DNA of 64,000 nucleotides from assembly GCF_002994615.1 (NCBI RefSeq), contig NZ_PVNK01000114.1, positions 1 through 64,000 on the forward strand. Reading direction: 5' to 3'. How positions within the stretch are numbered: the stretch's first letter is position 1; every line of letters begins with the position of its first letter. This document shows positions 32,821 to 42,764 of this stretch, piece after piece. The DNA is from Enhygromyxa salina (GTDB taxonomy: Bacteria; Myxococcota_A; Polyangia; Nannocystales; Nannocystaceae). A model generated the notes under the pieces. That model was not told the DNA's origin. It was given only the letters and a program-made list of their open reading frames with translations, and ran no database searches. Both the position numbers and the translations under genes were made by a program.

Positions 32821-34050
32821 GTGCTCTCGTGCTCGCCGCGACGCCTCGCCGTTACCATGTTCGCGACCGCGCTGGTGGGATGCGGCGGGCTCGTGGGTGA
32901 TGACGATCACGGCGCTGACGAGGGCGAGCCGCAGTCGTGCGCGTCGATCTCCACGCCCGTTGGCGAAGGCGCGGGCGAGCAGCGCCTCGAGCTCGTTGCG
33001 ACGCGCGAGCAGATCCCGGGTATCGCCGATCAGCCGACCGCGCGGGGTCGCAGCCTCGGCGTCCTGCATGCCTTCGACGGGCGCCTGCAGCTCGGTTACG
33101 GCGATTACAGCGACAACACCGGGCCCATCGCGATGCCCGCCTGGGATCCGCGGCTAGGTGCCTTCGTCGACATGGGCGTGCTGCCGACCGAGGAGGTGTC
33201 TTTTTTTCACGCGGCCCACGGCGCGCTCTACAGCCCGGCGATCGACCCCGACGGTCATCAGGAGTCCGGCGGCGTCTACCGCCTCGACTGCGGCGCCGCG
33301 GCGTGGTCCGTCCAGACCCCGATCCCGGGCGCGGTCCATGTCTACGCCGTCGCCTCCCAGGGCGAGACCCTCTATGCCAGCACGGGCTCCGTGAACGGGG
33401 CGCCGGCGCTGCTGATGGCTTCGGACGATCGCGGCGCGAGCTGGACCGAGCTGCTGCGGCGTGAGTCCGATCCCGATCGCTACTCGCGCTTTTACTTCAT
33501 GGCTGCGACGCCCGAGCTCTTGTTCGTCAGCGGCCGCGACTACCCCAACCCGGGCGAGAGCTTCGCCTGGATCCGTCGCGGGGGCAGGTCCGGTGCGTTC
33601 GAGGCGCTCGACGATCCGCCGGACGGCTCGCTGGTCCCGGTCGTGCTCGGCGACGAGCTGGTGATCGCCCGGTTCTCGGGCAGCCCTGGCATCAGCGATC
33701 ATCTCGCCAGCTACCGCGTCGAGGGGCAGGCCTTCGTGGCCCACGAGCCCTGGCCGGTGCCGGGGAGCGTGGCCAAGCTGATCACCTGGGCGCCGCAGGT
33801 TGGCGAACAAGACCAGCCCGAGCGCCTCCTGGTGTTGATGGCCAGGCCCGACGGCGGCGCGAGCGTGCACCGCAGCGCAGATCTGGCGGCCGGGCCCGAG
33901 GGCTGGAGCGAGCTCGTGAGGCTCGACGCCCTCGACGGCGACGAGTTCGTGTCGATGGCGCTGGTCTCGAACGACCTCTACCTCGGGACCCGCGAGGGCT
34001 CGCTGTGGGCTGTGCGTGAGCTCGAGAGCGCCCCTGCGGGCATGGATTGA
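32821..34050 (+). CDS. Lipoprotein, probable beta-propeller
   Basis: The 409-residue product starts at GTG 32821 (ATG 32857 is an alternative) with a type II signal peptide ending ALVGC. The mature part has repeated blades such as GRLQLGYGDYSDN, GALYSPAIDPDG, ETLYASTGSVNGAPALLMASDDRGASWTEL (an Asp-box), ELLFVSGRDYPNPGESFAWI, DELVIARFSG and NDLYLGTREGSLWAV. One or two Asp-boxes suggest a sialidase/BNR-like fold without identifiable catalysis. It diverges from the CotH gene across only 29 bp. Confidence 0.72.
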   Translation: MLSCSPRRLAVTMFATALVGCGGLVGDDDHGADEGEPQSCASISTPVGEGAGEQRLELVATREQIPGIADQPTARGRSLGVLHAFDGRLQLGYGDYSDNTGPIAMPAWDPRLGAFVDMGVLPTEEVSFFHAAHGALYSPAIDPDGHQESGGVYRLDCGAAAWSVQTPIPGAVHVYAVASQGETLYASTGSVNGAPALLMASDDRGASWTELLRRESDPDRYSRFYFMAATPELLFVSGRDYPNPGESFAWIRRGGRSGAFEALDDPPDGSLVPVVLGDELVIARFSGSPGISDHLASYRVEGQAFVAHEPWPVPGSVAKLITWAPQVGEQDQPERLLVLMARPDGGASVHRSADLAAGPEGWSELVRLDALDGDEFVSMALVSNDLYLGTREGSLWAVRELESAPAGMD

Positions 34051-34164
34051 ATCTAGAGACCTTAGACCCTGAGTCGTCAGCGAGGGCGCTACGCATGGTC
34101 GCTAGCGGTGGGGATATCTTGTTCGTTGATGAGGTTGTGGCGTGGGCGTCGGGAGTCCGCGCAG

Positions 34165-34322
34165 GGCCACAGGAGGTCCGAGTTCGGGGCGTCGCCTCTC
34201 GATCTGGGGTGCAGAGGGCTCTTGGTACACGCGCTCTAGCAGCCCGGGGTGCTAGGTCGGTCGATTGGGCGTCGAAGGTGCTTTTCGTACGGCGATACCC
34301 CGAACTCGGACCTCCTGTAGCC
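34165..34322 (+). repeat. Long inverted repeat with 32-bp arms around a minimal CTAG element
   Basis: The arms at 34165-34196 and 34291-34322 match as reverse complements over 32 bp with three mismatches (core ACAGGAGGTCCGAGTTCGGGG). They enclose 94 bp whose centre is the 20-bp CTAG mini-element. The right arm is followed by TTTTTT, so as RNA from the plus strand it could also act as a terminator for the gene ending at 34050. No second copy of these arms is in the window. The rest of the 34051-34423 gap shows nothing coding. Confidence 0.75.
34236..34255 (+). repeat. Minimal CTAG element (20 bp)
   Basis: CTAGCAGCCCGGGGTG followed directly by CTAG: the left end of a family-1 repeat with the whole interior missing but both CTAG ends kept. 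It looks like a footprint or extreme deletion derivative. Confidence 0.7.
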
Positions 34323-34423
34323 TTTTTTGCGCTCTGCTTTTGGCGGGGGGTGACCCCGCTCCGCAGCGCTGGGCGATATCAGATCGTCTTAGGCTTGCAG
34401 CGGAGCCAGCAGATCGGTGGGCC

Positions 34424-35248
<825 letters not shown>

Positions 35249-35380
35249 GGGCTGCCCTGACAACGGGTCTCGGGGCGAGGCTTTCGCGTGGCGAGAACCA
35301 TTTACTCATAGCACGGTCCCGCGGCGGCCCTCTGGTAGCCTGGCGGGCGTGGACAGCTCTCGCAAAGGCGAGTGAGCGCG

Positions 35381-35836
35381 TCAGCTGCCCACGTGCGCCG
35401 CGCAGCCCCGGACGATCGCCGCAGCGAGCTCGATCGCGTGGGTCGAGGCCTCGTCCCTGGTCTTGGCGAGGCGCACGAGACCTGTCGGCGGCATGACCGG
35501 GATCGCGAGCAGCTCACGGCAGCGGAGGCAGTGCTCGACCTCGAGAGGTCCCCGGAGCCCGGAGTCCTCGCCGTCGGCCGCGGCGGCGAGCGTCCGCAGG
35601 TGGTCGATGTAGCTGCGACCCCAGACGCTCTCGCAGCGCTCGCGTGACCAGCCACGAGCGGCCATGGCCACGAGCGCAGCGTTGAGGGCCATGCCCGCCG
35701 CGCGGCGGGCGTGGGTGACCGCGGTTCGGCGTGCGCCCAAGGACGCGCGGCCTTGCTCGAGCTCGGAGTTGGCGGCCGCGAGCCACTCGAGAGCGGAGAG
35801 GCGCCAGAGCCAGTGATTCGCGTCCGGCTGGGTCAT
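35381..35836 (-). CDS. Small helical protein, possibly HEPN-like
   Basis: The 151-residue product is predicted to be all helical: [66 protein letters not shown]. The layout resembles HEPN-domain proteins, but the RNase motif RxxxxH of active HEPNs is not evident. A CLRC pair (about residue 103) may bind metal. It lies 9 bp after the Gly-Asp repeat lipoprotein and may be co-transcribed. Confidence 0.55.
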   Translation of the reverse strand: MTQPDANHWLWRLSALEWLAAANSELEQGRASLGARRTAVTHARRAAGMALNAALVAMAARGWSRERCESVWGRSYIDHLRTLAAAADGEDSGLRGPLEVEHCLRCRELLAIPVMPPTGLVRLAKTRDEASTHAIELAAAIVRGCAAHVGS

Positions 35837-35845
35837 GGCGTCGCG

Positions 35846-36436
<591 letters not shown>

Positions 36437-36441
36437 GGGCC

Positions 36442-36924
36442 TCAAATTGCCTTGTACTCGACCTTGACGACCTCGAACTCGCGCTCGCCCTTGGGCAGGT
36501 TCACGCTGACGTCGTCGCCCTCGGACTTGCCGAGCATCGCCCGGGCGATCGGCGCCGCGATCGAGATCTTGCCGCTCTTGACGTCGGTCTCGTCCTCGCC
36601 GACGAGCACGTAGACGACCTCTTCGTCGGTGTCCATGTCGGTCAGCGTGACCGTCGCGCCAAAGCCGACGGTGCTCGAGTTGATGGTCGTGGGGTCGATG
36701 ACCTGGGCGTGGCCGATCCGGCCCTCGAGGTAGGCCATGCGCGCGGCGAGCTCGGCCTGGCGATCTTTGGCGGCGTGATACTCGGCGTTCTCGCGCAGAT
36801 CGCCGTGGCCGAGGGCAGTCTCGATGTCGAGCACGTTGTTCGGTCGCTCGACTTCTTTGATGTGCTTGAGCTCGGTGCGGAGCTTGTCGAGGCCGGCCGG
36901 GGTCATGGGAAAGCGTCGGGCCAT
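36442..36924 (-). CDS. greA: Transcription elongation factor GreA
   Basis: The 160-residue product begins MARRFPMTPAGLDKLRTELKHIKEVERP and continues with GDLRENAEYHAAKDRQAELAARMAYLEGRI, the acidic-tipped coiled coil of GreA that enters the RNA polymerase channel and promotes RNA cleavage. The C-terminal half (VGFGATVTLTDMDTDEEVVYVLVGEDETD, ISIAAPIARAMLGKSEGDDV) is the FKBP-like domain. Length is standard. The start at 36924 removes a long unrelated upstream reading. Confidence 0.96.
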   Translation of the reverse strand: MARRFPMTPAGLDKLRTELKHIKEVERPNNVLDIETALGHGDLRENAEYHAAKDRQAELAARMAYLEGRIGHAQVIDPTTINSSTVGFGATVTLTDMDTDEEVVYVLVGEDETDVKSGKISIAAPIARAMLGKSEGDDVSVNLPKGEREFEVVKVEYKAI

Positions 36925-37100
36925 GGGTGTACCTTTGACTTGAAATTCGTCCGGCTCGTGGGTGGTCGAGCGACGGACAGGTAGTGCGGTTGGCGGCGGG
37001 GCGAAGGTTGAGCCTGGCGCCCGCCGGGCGGCCCGCCCGGCGAGTCTGCCCGCCTCGCGGCTGTGCAGGCCAGCGATGGTACTCAAGGACCGAGATCGCC

Positions 37101-38963
37101 TCAAGCGCGGCGTGAGCCGGTCTGCCGCCGGGCTGGCTTGGGCTTGGGCTTGGCCTTGGACTTGGTCTTGGCCTTGGGCTTGGCCTTGGACTTGGCTGGC
37201 TTGGGCTTGGCCTTGGCCGACTTGGCTTTGCTGGCGCGGGCTGGCTTCCGGGCTTGCTCGATCAGCGCGCGGGCGTGTTCGCGGGCGCTGTGGGTCACCT
37301 GCTTGCCGCCGAGCATGCGCGCGAGCTCCTCGACCCGCTCGTCGTCGTCGAGTCGCTCGACCCGGGTCACCGTGCGCCCGTCGACGACCTGCTTGCGGAC
37401 GCGGAAGTGGGCCTCTGCGTAGGCTGCGATCTGCGGCAGGTGGGTGATGCACAGCACCTGATGCTTGCTCGCGGCCTTGCGCAGGCGCAGGCCGATCGCC
37501 TCGGCCACGGCCCCACCGACGCCGGCGTCGACCTCGTCGAACACGTAGGTTGCGACGCGCTGTTGAGTCGAGAGCACGCTCTTGACAGCGAGCAGCACCC
37601 GCGACAGCTCGCCGCCGGAGGCGACCTTGTTCAGGGGCGCGAGCGGCTCGCCAGCGTTGGCCGAGAAGCGCAGCTCTGCGCGGTCGCGGCCCCGCGGTCC
37701 GAGGCCGCTGCGCGGGTCGGACTCGTCTTGGTCGTCGAGCGGACACAGGCTGACGGTCAGCTGGGCGGTGGGGATGTGCAGCGCCGCGAGCTCGGCCTCG
37801 ACCGCGCGCGCGAGGCCGCTGGCGGCCGCGACTCGGGCCTCGTGGAGGGCGTCGGCGCGCTGGCAGGCCTCGGCCCACAGCTCGGCCTCGAGCTGCTCGA
37901 GCTGCTCGAGCTCGCCCTCGGTCGAGTCGAGGGCGTCGAGCTCCTCGCGCATCGCCTGGGCCCGCTCGATCAGCTCGTCGACCTCGCAGCCGTGCTTTCG
38001 CCGGAGCCGATCGAGCTCGTGGAGTCGCTCTTGCGCGCGCTCGAGCTCGCCGGGCTCGACCTCGATCTCGTCGCTGAGCCGAGCGGCCGCGGCCGCGGCC
38101 TCTTCACAGGCGATCTGCGCGGCCTCGAGCTGCTCCGCGAGCTGGTCGAGGATCGCGAGACCCTCGGGCAGCCGACGGGCGCGCTCGAGCAAGATCGCGA
38201 GGCGCGAGGCCATGGCGTGGTCGTCGTCGTAGAGCTGGGCCTGGGCCTCGGTCGCGAAGCCCGCGAGCTCGTGGGCGCGGCACACGACGGCGAGGCGGCT
38301 GCGCAGCTGCTCGTGCTCGCCGGGCTCGGGGCTGACGCGCTCGAGCTCCTCGATCTGAAAGCGAACGTAGTCGGCCCGCTGGAGCCGCTCGGTCTCGAGC
38401 TCCCGGATCGCGCTGATGCGCTCGCTCAGCTCGCGCCAGCGGCGGTAGTGCTCGGCGTAGTCCGCGAGCGGCCCCTCGGGACCGTCGAGCTCGGCGTAGG
38501 CGTCGAGCAGATCGAGGTGGTGCGAGACATGGGTGAGCGAGTGGTGCTCGTGTTGGCTGCAGATCTCGAGCAGCTCGCCGCCGATCTCGGCCAGGACCGC
38601 GAGGGTCGAGAGGTTCGACTGGATCGCCGCGCGGCCCCGGCCGGACCGACGGATCCGCCGCTCGAGCACCAAGGTGCCGTCCTCGCTGTCGAGGCCGAGC
38701 TCGTCGAGGCGCTCGCCGAGGGCCGGGTGCAGGGGCTGGTTGTTTGGGCCGCGGACCGCGAACTGGGCCTCGACTCGCGCGGCCTCGTCACCCTCGCGGA
38801 TCAGCTCGGCGCGCCCCCGAACGCCGCGCAGGAGCGTGAGCGCGTCGACGATGATCGACTTGCCCGCGCCGGTCTCGCCCGTGAGCACGTTCATGCCGGG
38901 CTCGAAGTCGAGAGCCACGTCATCGAGCAGGGCGAGGCCGCGGACGCGCAGGTAGTCGAGCAC
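37101..38963 (-). CDS. recN: DNA repair protein RecN
   Basis: The 620-residue product is an SMC-like ATPase: N-terminal LRVRGLALLDDVALDFEPGMNVLTGETGAGKSIIVDAL (Walker A), a central coiled coil (residues about 150-370), and a C-terminal part with KVASGGELSRVLLAVKSVL (signature), YVFDEVDAGVGGAVAEAIG (Walker B) and CITHLPQIAAYA. It aids double-strand break repair. Odd: the last 55 residues are a Lys/Pro/Ala tail (KAKPKPAKSKAKPKAK) encoded by a degenerate tandem repeat at about 37130-37220, resembling histone H1 tails, and may add non-specific DNA binding. Confidence 0.96.
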   Translation of the reverse strand: MLDYLRVRGLALLDDVALDFEPGMNVLTGETGAGKSIIVDALTLLRGVRGRAELIREGDEAARVEAQFAVRGPNNQPLHPALGERLDELGLDSEDGTLVLERRIRRSGRGRAAIQSNLSTLAVLAEIGGELLEICSQHEHHSLTHVSHHLDLLDAYAELDGPEGPLADYAEHYRRWRELSERISAIRELETERLQRADYVRFQIEELERVSPEPGEHEQLRSRLAVVCRAHELAGFATEAQAQLYDDDHAMASRLAILLERARRLPEGLAILDQLAEQLEAAQIACEEAAAAAARLSDEIEVEPGELERAQERLHELDRLRRKHGCEVDELIERAQAMREELDALDSTEGELEQLEQLEAELWAEACQRADALHEARVAAASGLARAVEAELAALHIPTAQLTVSLCPLDDQDESDPRSGLGPRGRDRAELRFSANAGEPLAPLNKVASGGELSRVLLAVKSVLSTQQRVATYVFDEVDAGVGGAVAEAIGLRLRKAASKHQVLCITHLPQIAAYAEAHFRVRKQVVDGRTVTRVERLDDDERVEELARMLGGKQVTHSAREHARALIEQARKPARASKAKSAKAKPKPAKSKAKPKAKTKSKAKPKPKPARRQTGSRRA

Positions 38964-39273
38964 GAGACCTCCCTATCACAGCGGCCGGCCGCCGCGGGGG
39001 CGCGGACGGCACCTGCTCTAGTCAGGATCACGTGCGTGCATATTGATCGCGCGGTAGCCACGTGGTGCGAGCATTCGTGGTCCACCCTGGCGACCGGATA
39101 CCCACACAGAACTACAGTAGTACTGGATTTTTCCGATATTTATGTTGCATTTGTGTGCGGGGATATGTAAAAAACTAAACGCAGTCGTCGGCGAATCACG
39201 ACGCTAGTCGCAGGCCGACACCGACAATGGCTGACGCAGCAAGCGCCATAACCGCTTGCGAACGGGGTTTTGC
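38964..39273 (+). other. Intergenic region with an AT-rich island
   Basis: No gene is supported in these 310 bp. The stretch about 39100-39180 is markedly AT-rich against its surroundings (TGGATTTTTCCGATATTTATG and TATGTAAAAAACTAAACG). It lies between divergent recN and the helical-protein/kinase pair and most likely holds a promoter or protein-binding region for the latter. Confidence 0.5.
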
Positions 39274-40014
39274 GTGTCCAAGGCGCTGATCGCATATCAA
39301 GACCGCCTCGCTGGTGCCCGCCAGCGGCTCAAGGAGCGAGCCCAGTTGCGGGTGCTGATGGGGCCCGAGGCGGATCCGGAGCTACTGCACGCATTTCTGA
39401 TCCAGTGGGCGGCCCTCTCGGTCCAGCTGCAAGAGCCAGCCGAGCACTTCCTGGTCGAGGCCAGCCGGCGCTGCGCTGGGCTCGGCGAGCACGGGTTGTC
39501 GCTGAGATTGCTACAGATCGCCAGCGAAGCGATCGAGCGCTACCGACTGTTGGCCGACGACACCCGCACGCTCGCGCAGCTGTGGAACGGGCGTCGGCTG
39601 CCGCCGCTGGACCTCACCTACTTGTTGACCCAGCCCCAGACGCCGTCGATGAAGCGCCTCCACGCCGGCTACGAGGCGCTGGTCAACGGCCCCGAGCCGT
39701 GGGCCTTGCTGGCCGCGCGCTACGAGGCCGAGGCGATGCTCGGCTCGATCGCAGCTCAGGTCACGGCCCAAGCCGAGCGCCTGCTCGGCGCCGACGTTCG
39801 CCCGTGCCTGCGCAGCGTCGAGGCGCTCGCCAACTTCACGGAGCGGGGCTCACTCGACAAGACCATGGTCGCGTTCCTCGAGGCCAGCCCGGCTCGCGTC
39901 GAGCGCATGAGCGAGGTTGGTGAGCGCACCCTCCAGATCTACGCGGACTTCCTCGTCGAGTGCTGCGTGGCTGCGACCAACTTGTCGACCTGGCGAGATC
40001 GAGAGCACGGTTGA
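39274..40014 (+). CDS. Hypothetical helical protein upstream of a Ser/Thr kinase
   Basis: From GTG 39274 the product is 246 residues (a TTG 18 bp upstream is possible). It is predicted to be wholly helical with no membrane segment: AYQDRLAGARQRLKERAQLRVLMG, FLVEASRRCAGLGEHGLSLRLLQIASEAIERYRLLADD, RTLQIYADFLVECCVAATNLSTW. The fold could be of the TENA/heme-oxygenase-like type, but I see no metal ligands to prove it. It ends 30 bp before the kinase gene and is probably its operon partner. Confidence 0.65.
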   Translation: MSKALIAYQDRLAGARQRLKERAQLRVLMGPEADPELLHAFLIQWAALSVQLQEPAEHFLVEASRRCAGLGEHGLSLRLLQIASEAIERYRLLADDTRTLAQLWNGRRLPPLDLTYLLTQPQTPSMKRLHAGYEALVNGPEPWALLAARYEAEAMLGSIAAQVTAQAERLLGADVRPCLRSVEALANFTERGSLDKTMVAFLEASPARVERMSEVGERTLQIYADFLVECCVAATNLSTWRDREHG

Positions 40015-40044
40015 GCCCGACAGAAGTGCTACAACAGCTCGTGG

Positions 40045-41760
40045 ATGGTGGCGGGCAAGATCGACGACCAACTCGACGCCGCGAGCGACCAACTCGACGC
40101 TGCGAGCGTTGGGGCGCTGATCGAAGCCCTCATCCCTGACGACCGCGAGCGCCTCAATGTCGAGGGCGAGATCGCTCGCGGGGGCATGGCGGCGGTCCAT
40201 CTCGGGCTCGATCGGGCCCTCGGTCGGCGGGTCGCGATGAAGCTGATCCTCCCGGAGCACCAGCACTCGATGCTCGCGGTTCGCAGCTTCGTGCGTGAGG
40301 CGCAGATCACCGGGCAGCTCGACCACCCCAACATCGTGCCGGTCCACGAGCTCGGCGTCGACGAGCGCGGGCGCCTGTTCTTCACCATGAAGCTGGTCGA
40401 CGGCCGCACGCTCTACGATCTGATCGAGGCGCTGCGCTCGACCCACGATCGGATCGACGAGCGCGGGTTCAAGGTCGCGACCGCGGTCAGCCATGAAGAC
40501 CTCCTGCGCCTGCTCGACGTGTTCTTCAAGGTCCTCGACGCCGTCGCCTTCGCCCACAGCCGCGGCGTGACCCACTGCGACATCAAGCCCGAGAACGTCA
40601 TGGTCGGCGACTACGGGCAGGTCTATCTGATGGACTGGGGCATCGCCAAGGTCATGCCCGAGCCGGTCGGCGTCAACCCGCTCGCCCGCAGCAACCGCGT
40701 CCGCAACACGCTGCCGCTGATGCCGGTCAACGCCAACCTCATCATGGGCACGCCCGCCTACATGAGCCCCGAGCAGGCCCGCGGAGATCAGCGCCGGGTC
40801 GACGAGCGCTCCGACATCTTCGCGCTCGGAGCCATGCTGTTCGAGATCTTGACCGGTCACCCGCCCTACCAGGGGCGGAGCGCCGTCGACGTGCTGCTCC
40901 AGGCCGAGGAGGCCAGCGCCAAGCTGCCCGAGCAGCTGCCGATCGCCCGCGAGCTGCGTCGGATCGTCGCTGTGGCCATGGCCCCCTCGGCCCGGGATCG
41001 CTACCAGCGTGTCGAGGACATGCAGGCCGATCTGCGCGGGTTCATGCGCGGAGGCGGCAACTTCCCGCGTCAGGTCTTCGCGCCCAACGAGTGGATCATT
41101 CGCGAGAACGAGGTCGGCGACGCCGCCTACATCTTGATCTCGGGCCGCTGCGAGGTCTTCAAGCAGATCGACGGCAAGGCCGAGTCGCTGCGGACCCTCG
41201 GCCCCGGCGACGTGTTCGGTGAGACCGCGATCCTGGCCTCGACCCCGCGCACCGCCAGCGTCGTCGCGCTCACGGAGGTCGTCGCCGTGACCGTCACCGC
41301 CGACGTGCTCGAGCGCGAAGTCGACGCGATGAAACCATGGATGGGCGCCTTCATCCGCGCCCTCGCCCAGCGCTTCTCCGAGGTCGCTGACCGGCCGCGG
41401 TCCGGCCCGAGCTCCGCCCGCCTCGCCGTGCCCGCCGAGGCTCGGGGCACCGGTCGAACCCAGCGGCAGCTGCAGGCCCTGCGGCCCGGTCAGGGCTCGC
41501 TCCGTGATCCGGCCCAGGTCGCCAACCAGGCGATGATGCTGCTCAAGAGCTGGGGCAAGTGGGACCGCGACCTCGGCAACGCGATGAGCCTCGAGCGCGC
41601 GAGCGGGGCCTTGGCTACGATCTGTGGCCTGACGCAGGCTGAGGTTCTGACGACTCTGCGTTCGTTCAAGCAGTTCGTGATCGAGCCAAAGCACGACTCG
41701 ATCTCGCTCCGAGACGACCGCTCGCTCGTTCAGGAGCTCGCCAGGGTCTTGAAGATTTAG
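40045..41760 (+). CDS. Ser/Thr protein kinase with C-terminal cyclic-nucleotide-binding domain
   Basis: The 571-residue product has a Hanks-type kinase domain at about residues 37-335: GEIARGGMAAVHLG, VAMKLI (catalytic Lys), THCDIKPENVMV (catalytic loop, HCD for HRD), LMDWGIAK (DWG for DFG), GTPAYMSPEQARG. Residues about 345-465 form a cNMP-binding fold: IIRENEVGDAAYILISGRCEVFKQI, LGPGDVFGETAILASTPRTASVVAL, where PRTA sits at the phosphate-binding position. There is no membrane segment, so it is a soluble kinase likely gated by a cyclic nucleotide or similar. The extreme C-terminus is a helical extension. Confidence 0.92.
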   Translation: MVAGKIDDQLDAASDQLDAASVGALIEALIPDDRERLNVEGEIARGGMAAVHLGLDRALGRRVAMKLILPEHQHSMLAVRSFVREAQITGQLDHPNIVPVHELGVDERGRLFFTMKLVDGRTLYDLIEALRSTHDRIDERGFKVATAVSHEDLLRLLDVFFKVLDAVAFAHSRGVTHCDIKPENVMVGDYGQVYLMDWGIAKVMPEPVGVNPLARSNRVRNTLPLMPVNANLIMGTPAYMSPEQARGDQRRVDERSDIFALGAMLFEILTGHPPYQGRSAVDVLLQAEEASAKLPEQLPIARELRRIVAVAMAPSARDRYQRVEDMQADLRGFMRGGGNFPRQVFAPNEWIIRENEVGDAAYILISGRCEVFKQIDGKAESLRTLGPGDVFGETAILASTPRTASVVALTEVVAVTVTADVLEREVDAMKPWMGAFIRALAQRFSEVADRPRSGPSSARLAVPAEARGTGRTQRQLQALRPGQGSLRDPAQVANQAMMLLKSWGKWDRDLGNAMSLERASGALATICGLTQAEVLTTLRSFKQFVIEPKHDSISLRDDRSLVQELARVLKI

Positions 41761-41780
41761 CGCGAGCTTGAAAGATCAAA

Positions 41781-42692
41781 CTAGTACCCGGACCAGCCCA
41801 TTTTCGCGGCGAGAACCTCAAACACGCTGGCCTTCGCGGGCACCAGCCGCAGCGGCATCTCGGCGGCCCGCATCCGGATCTCGTCGCCGAGCAGCAGGCC
41901 GATCTTCCAGGCCCCGTCGGCGGTCAGATAACCATCGCTCACGCCCGCGGTCGGCCCGGCCCAGGTCACGGTCACGCCGTCGTCGGCGGCGACGACCACC
42001 GGGCGCAGCGTGAGGCTGTGCGGGCAGATCGGCGTGATCGTGAACACCTCGGTCCCTGGCGCGACGATCGGGCCGCCCGCGGCGAGGTTGTAGGCTGTCG
42101 AGCCCAGCGGGGTCGTGACGATCAAGCCGTCGGCCTTGTAGAGCGCGAGGTCATGCCCGCCGACCCGGGTCGCGAGGCGCAGCAGCCGGGGGATCTGCCC
42201 GTGCTTGATGTAGACGTCGTTGACGGCGGTCCCGCGCGCGAACAGCTCGCCCGCGCGGTGGACCTCGACGGCCATGCGCAGGCGGGGCTCCCAGGCCAAA
42301 CGACCGGCGAGCGCGTCATCGATGACCTCGAGCAGCTGCTCGCGCCCGTAGGCCGAGAGAAAGCCGAGGTCGCCGAGGTTGACGCCGACGACGGGCACGC
42401 CCATGTCGGCGACCCAGCGGCTGCCGCGGAGCAAGGTCCCGTCGCCGCCGAGCGCGATCATCAGATCGATGTTGTCGGGCAGCGAGTCGATCTCGACGCC
42501 GACCGCCGACGCTGGCAGCTCGAGGCCATCGGTCCCGGCCTTGGCGTGGACGTGAGCCGGGACGACCACCGCGATCCCACGCTCAGTCAGCGACGCCGCG
42601 GCCTGGGTCGCCGCGCCATAGGCGGCCGGCCCGTCCTCTCGCGGGTACAGCATCACCCGCCGCGGCGGGGGAATCGGCTTGAGTGGGAGCAT
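41781..42692 (-). CDS. nadK: NAD kinase
   Basis: The 303-residue product contains the NAD-kinase motif LMIALGGDGTLLRGSRWV (GGDGT), the NExxI-like AVNDVYIKHG, and the conserved DGLIVTTPLGSTAYNLAAGGPIVAP with the later ITPICPHSLTLRPVVV. The enzyme phosphorylates NAD to NADP. Length and domain order are normal. The stop codon lies in a CTAG that carries no repeat. Confidence 0.95.
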   Translation of the reverse strand: MLPLKPIPPPRRVMLYPREDGPAAYGAATQAAASLTERGIAVVVPAHVHAKAGTDGLELPASAVGVEIDSLPDNIDLMIALGGDGTLLRGSRWVADMGVPVVGVNLGDLGFLSAYGREQLLEVIDDALAGRLAWEPRLRMAVEVHRAGELFARGTAVNDVYIKHGQIPRLLRLATRVGGHDLALYKADGLIVTTPLGSTAYNLAAGGPIVAPGTEVFTITPICPHSLTLRPVVVAADDGVTVTWAGPTAGVSDGYLTADGAWKIGLLLGDEIRMRAAEMPLRLVPAKASVFEVLAAKMGWSGY

Positions 42693-42764
42693 GCCGACCA
42701 GTGGATCGCGCGCAGCGGAGGGAGAGGGGCCCGAAGAGAGGGGGAGACCCGAGGAGGGGGAGAC

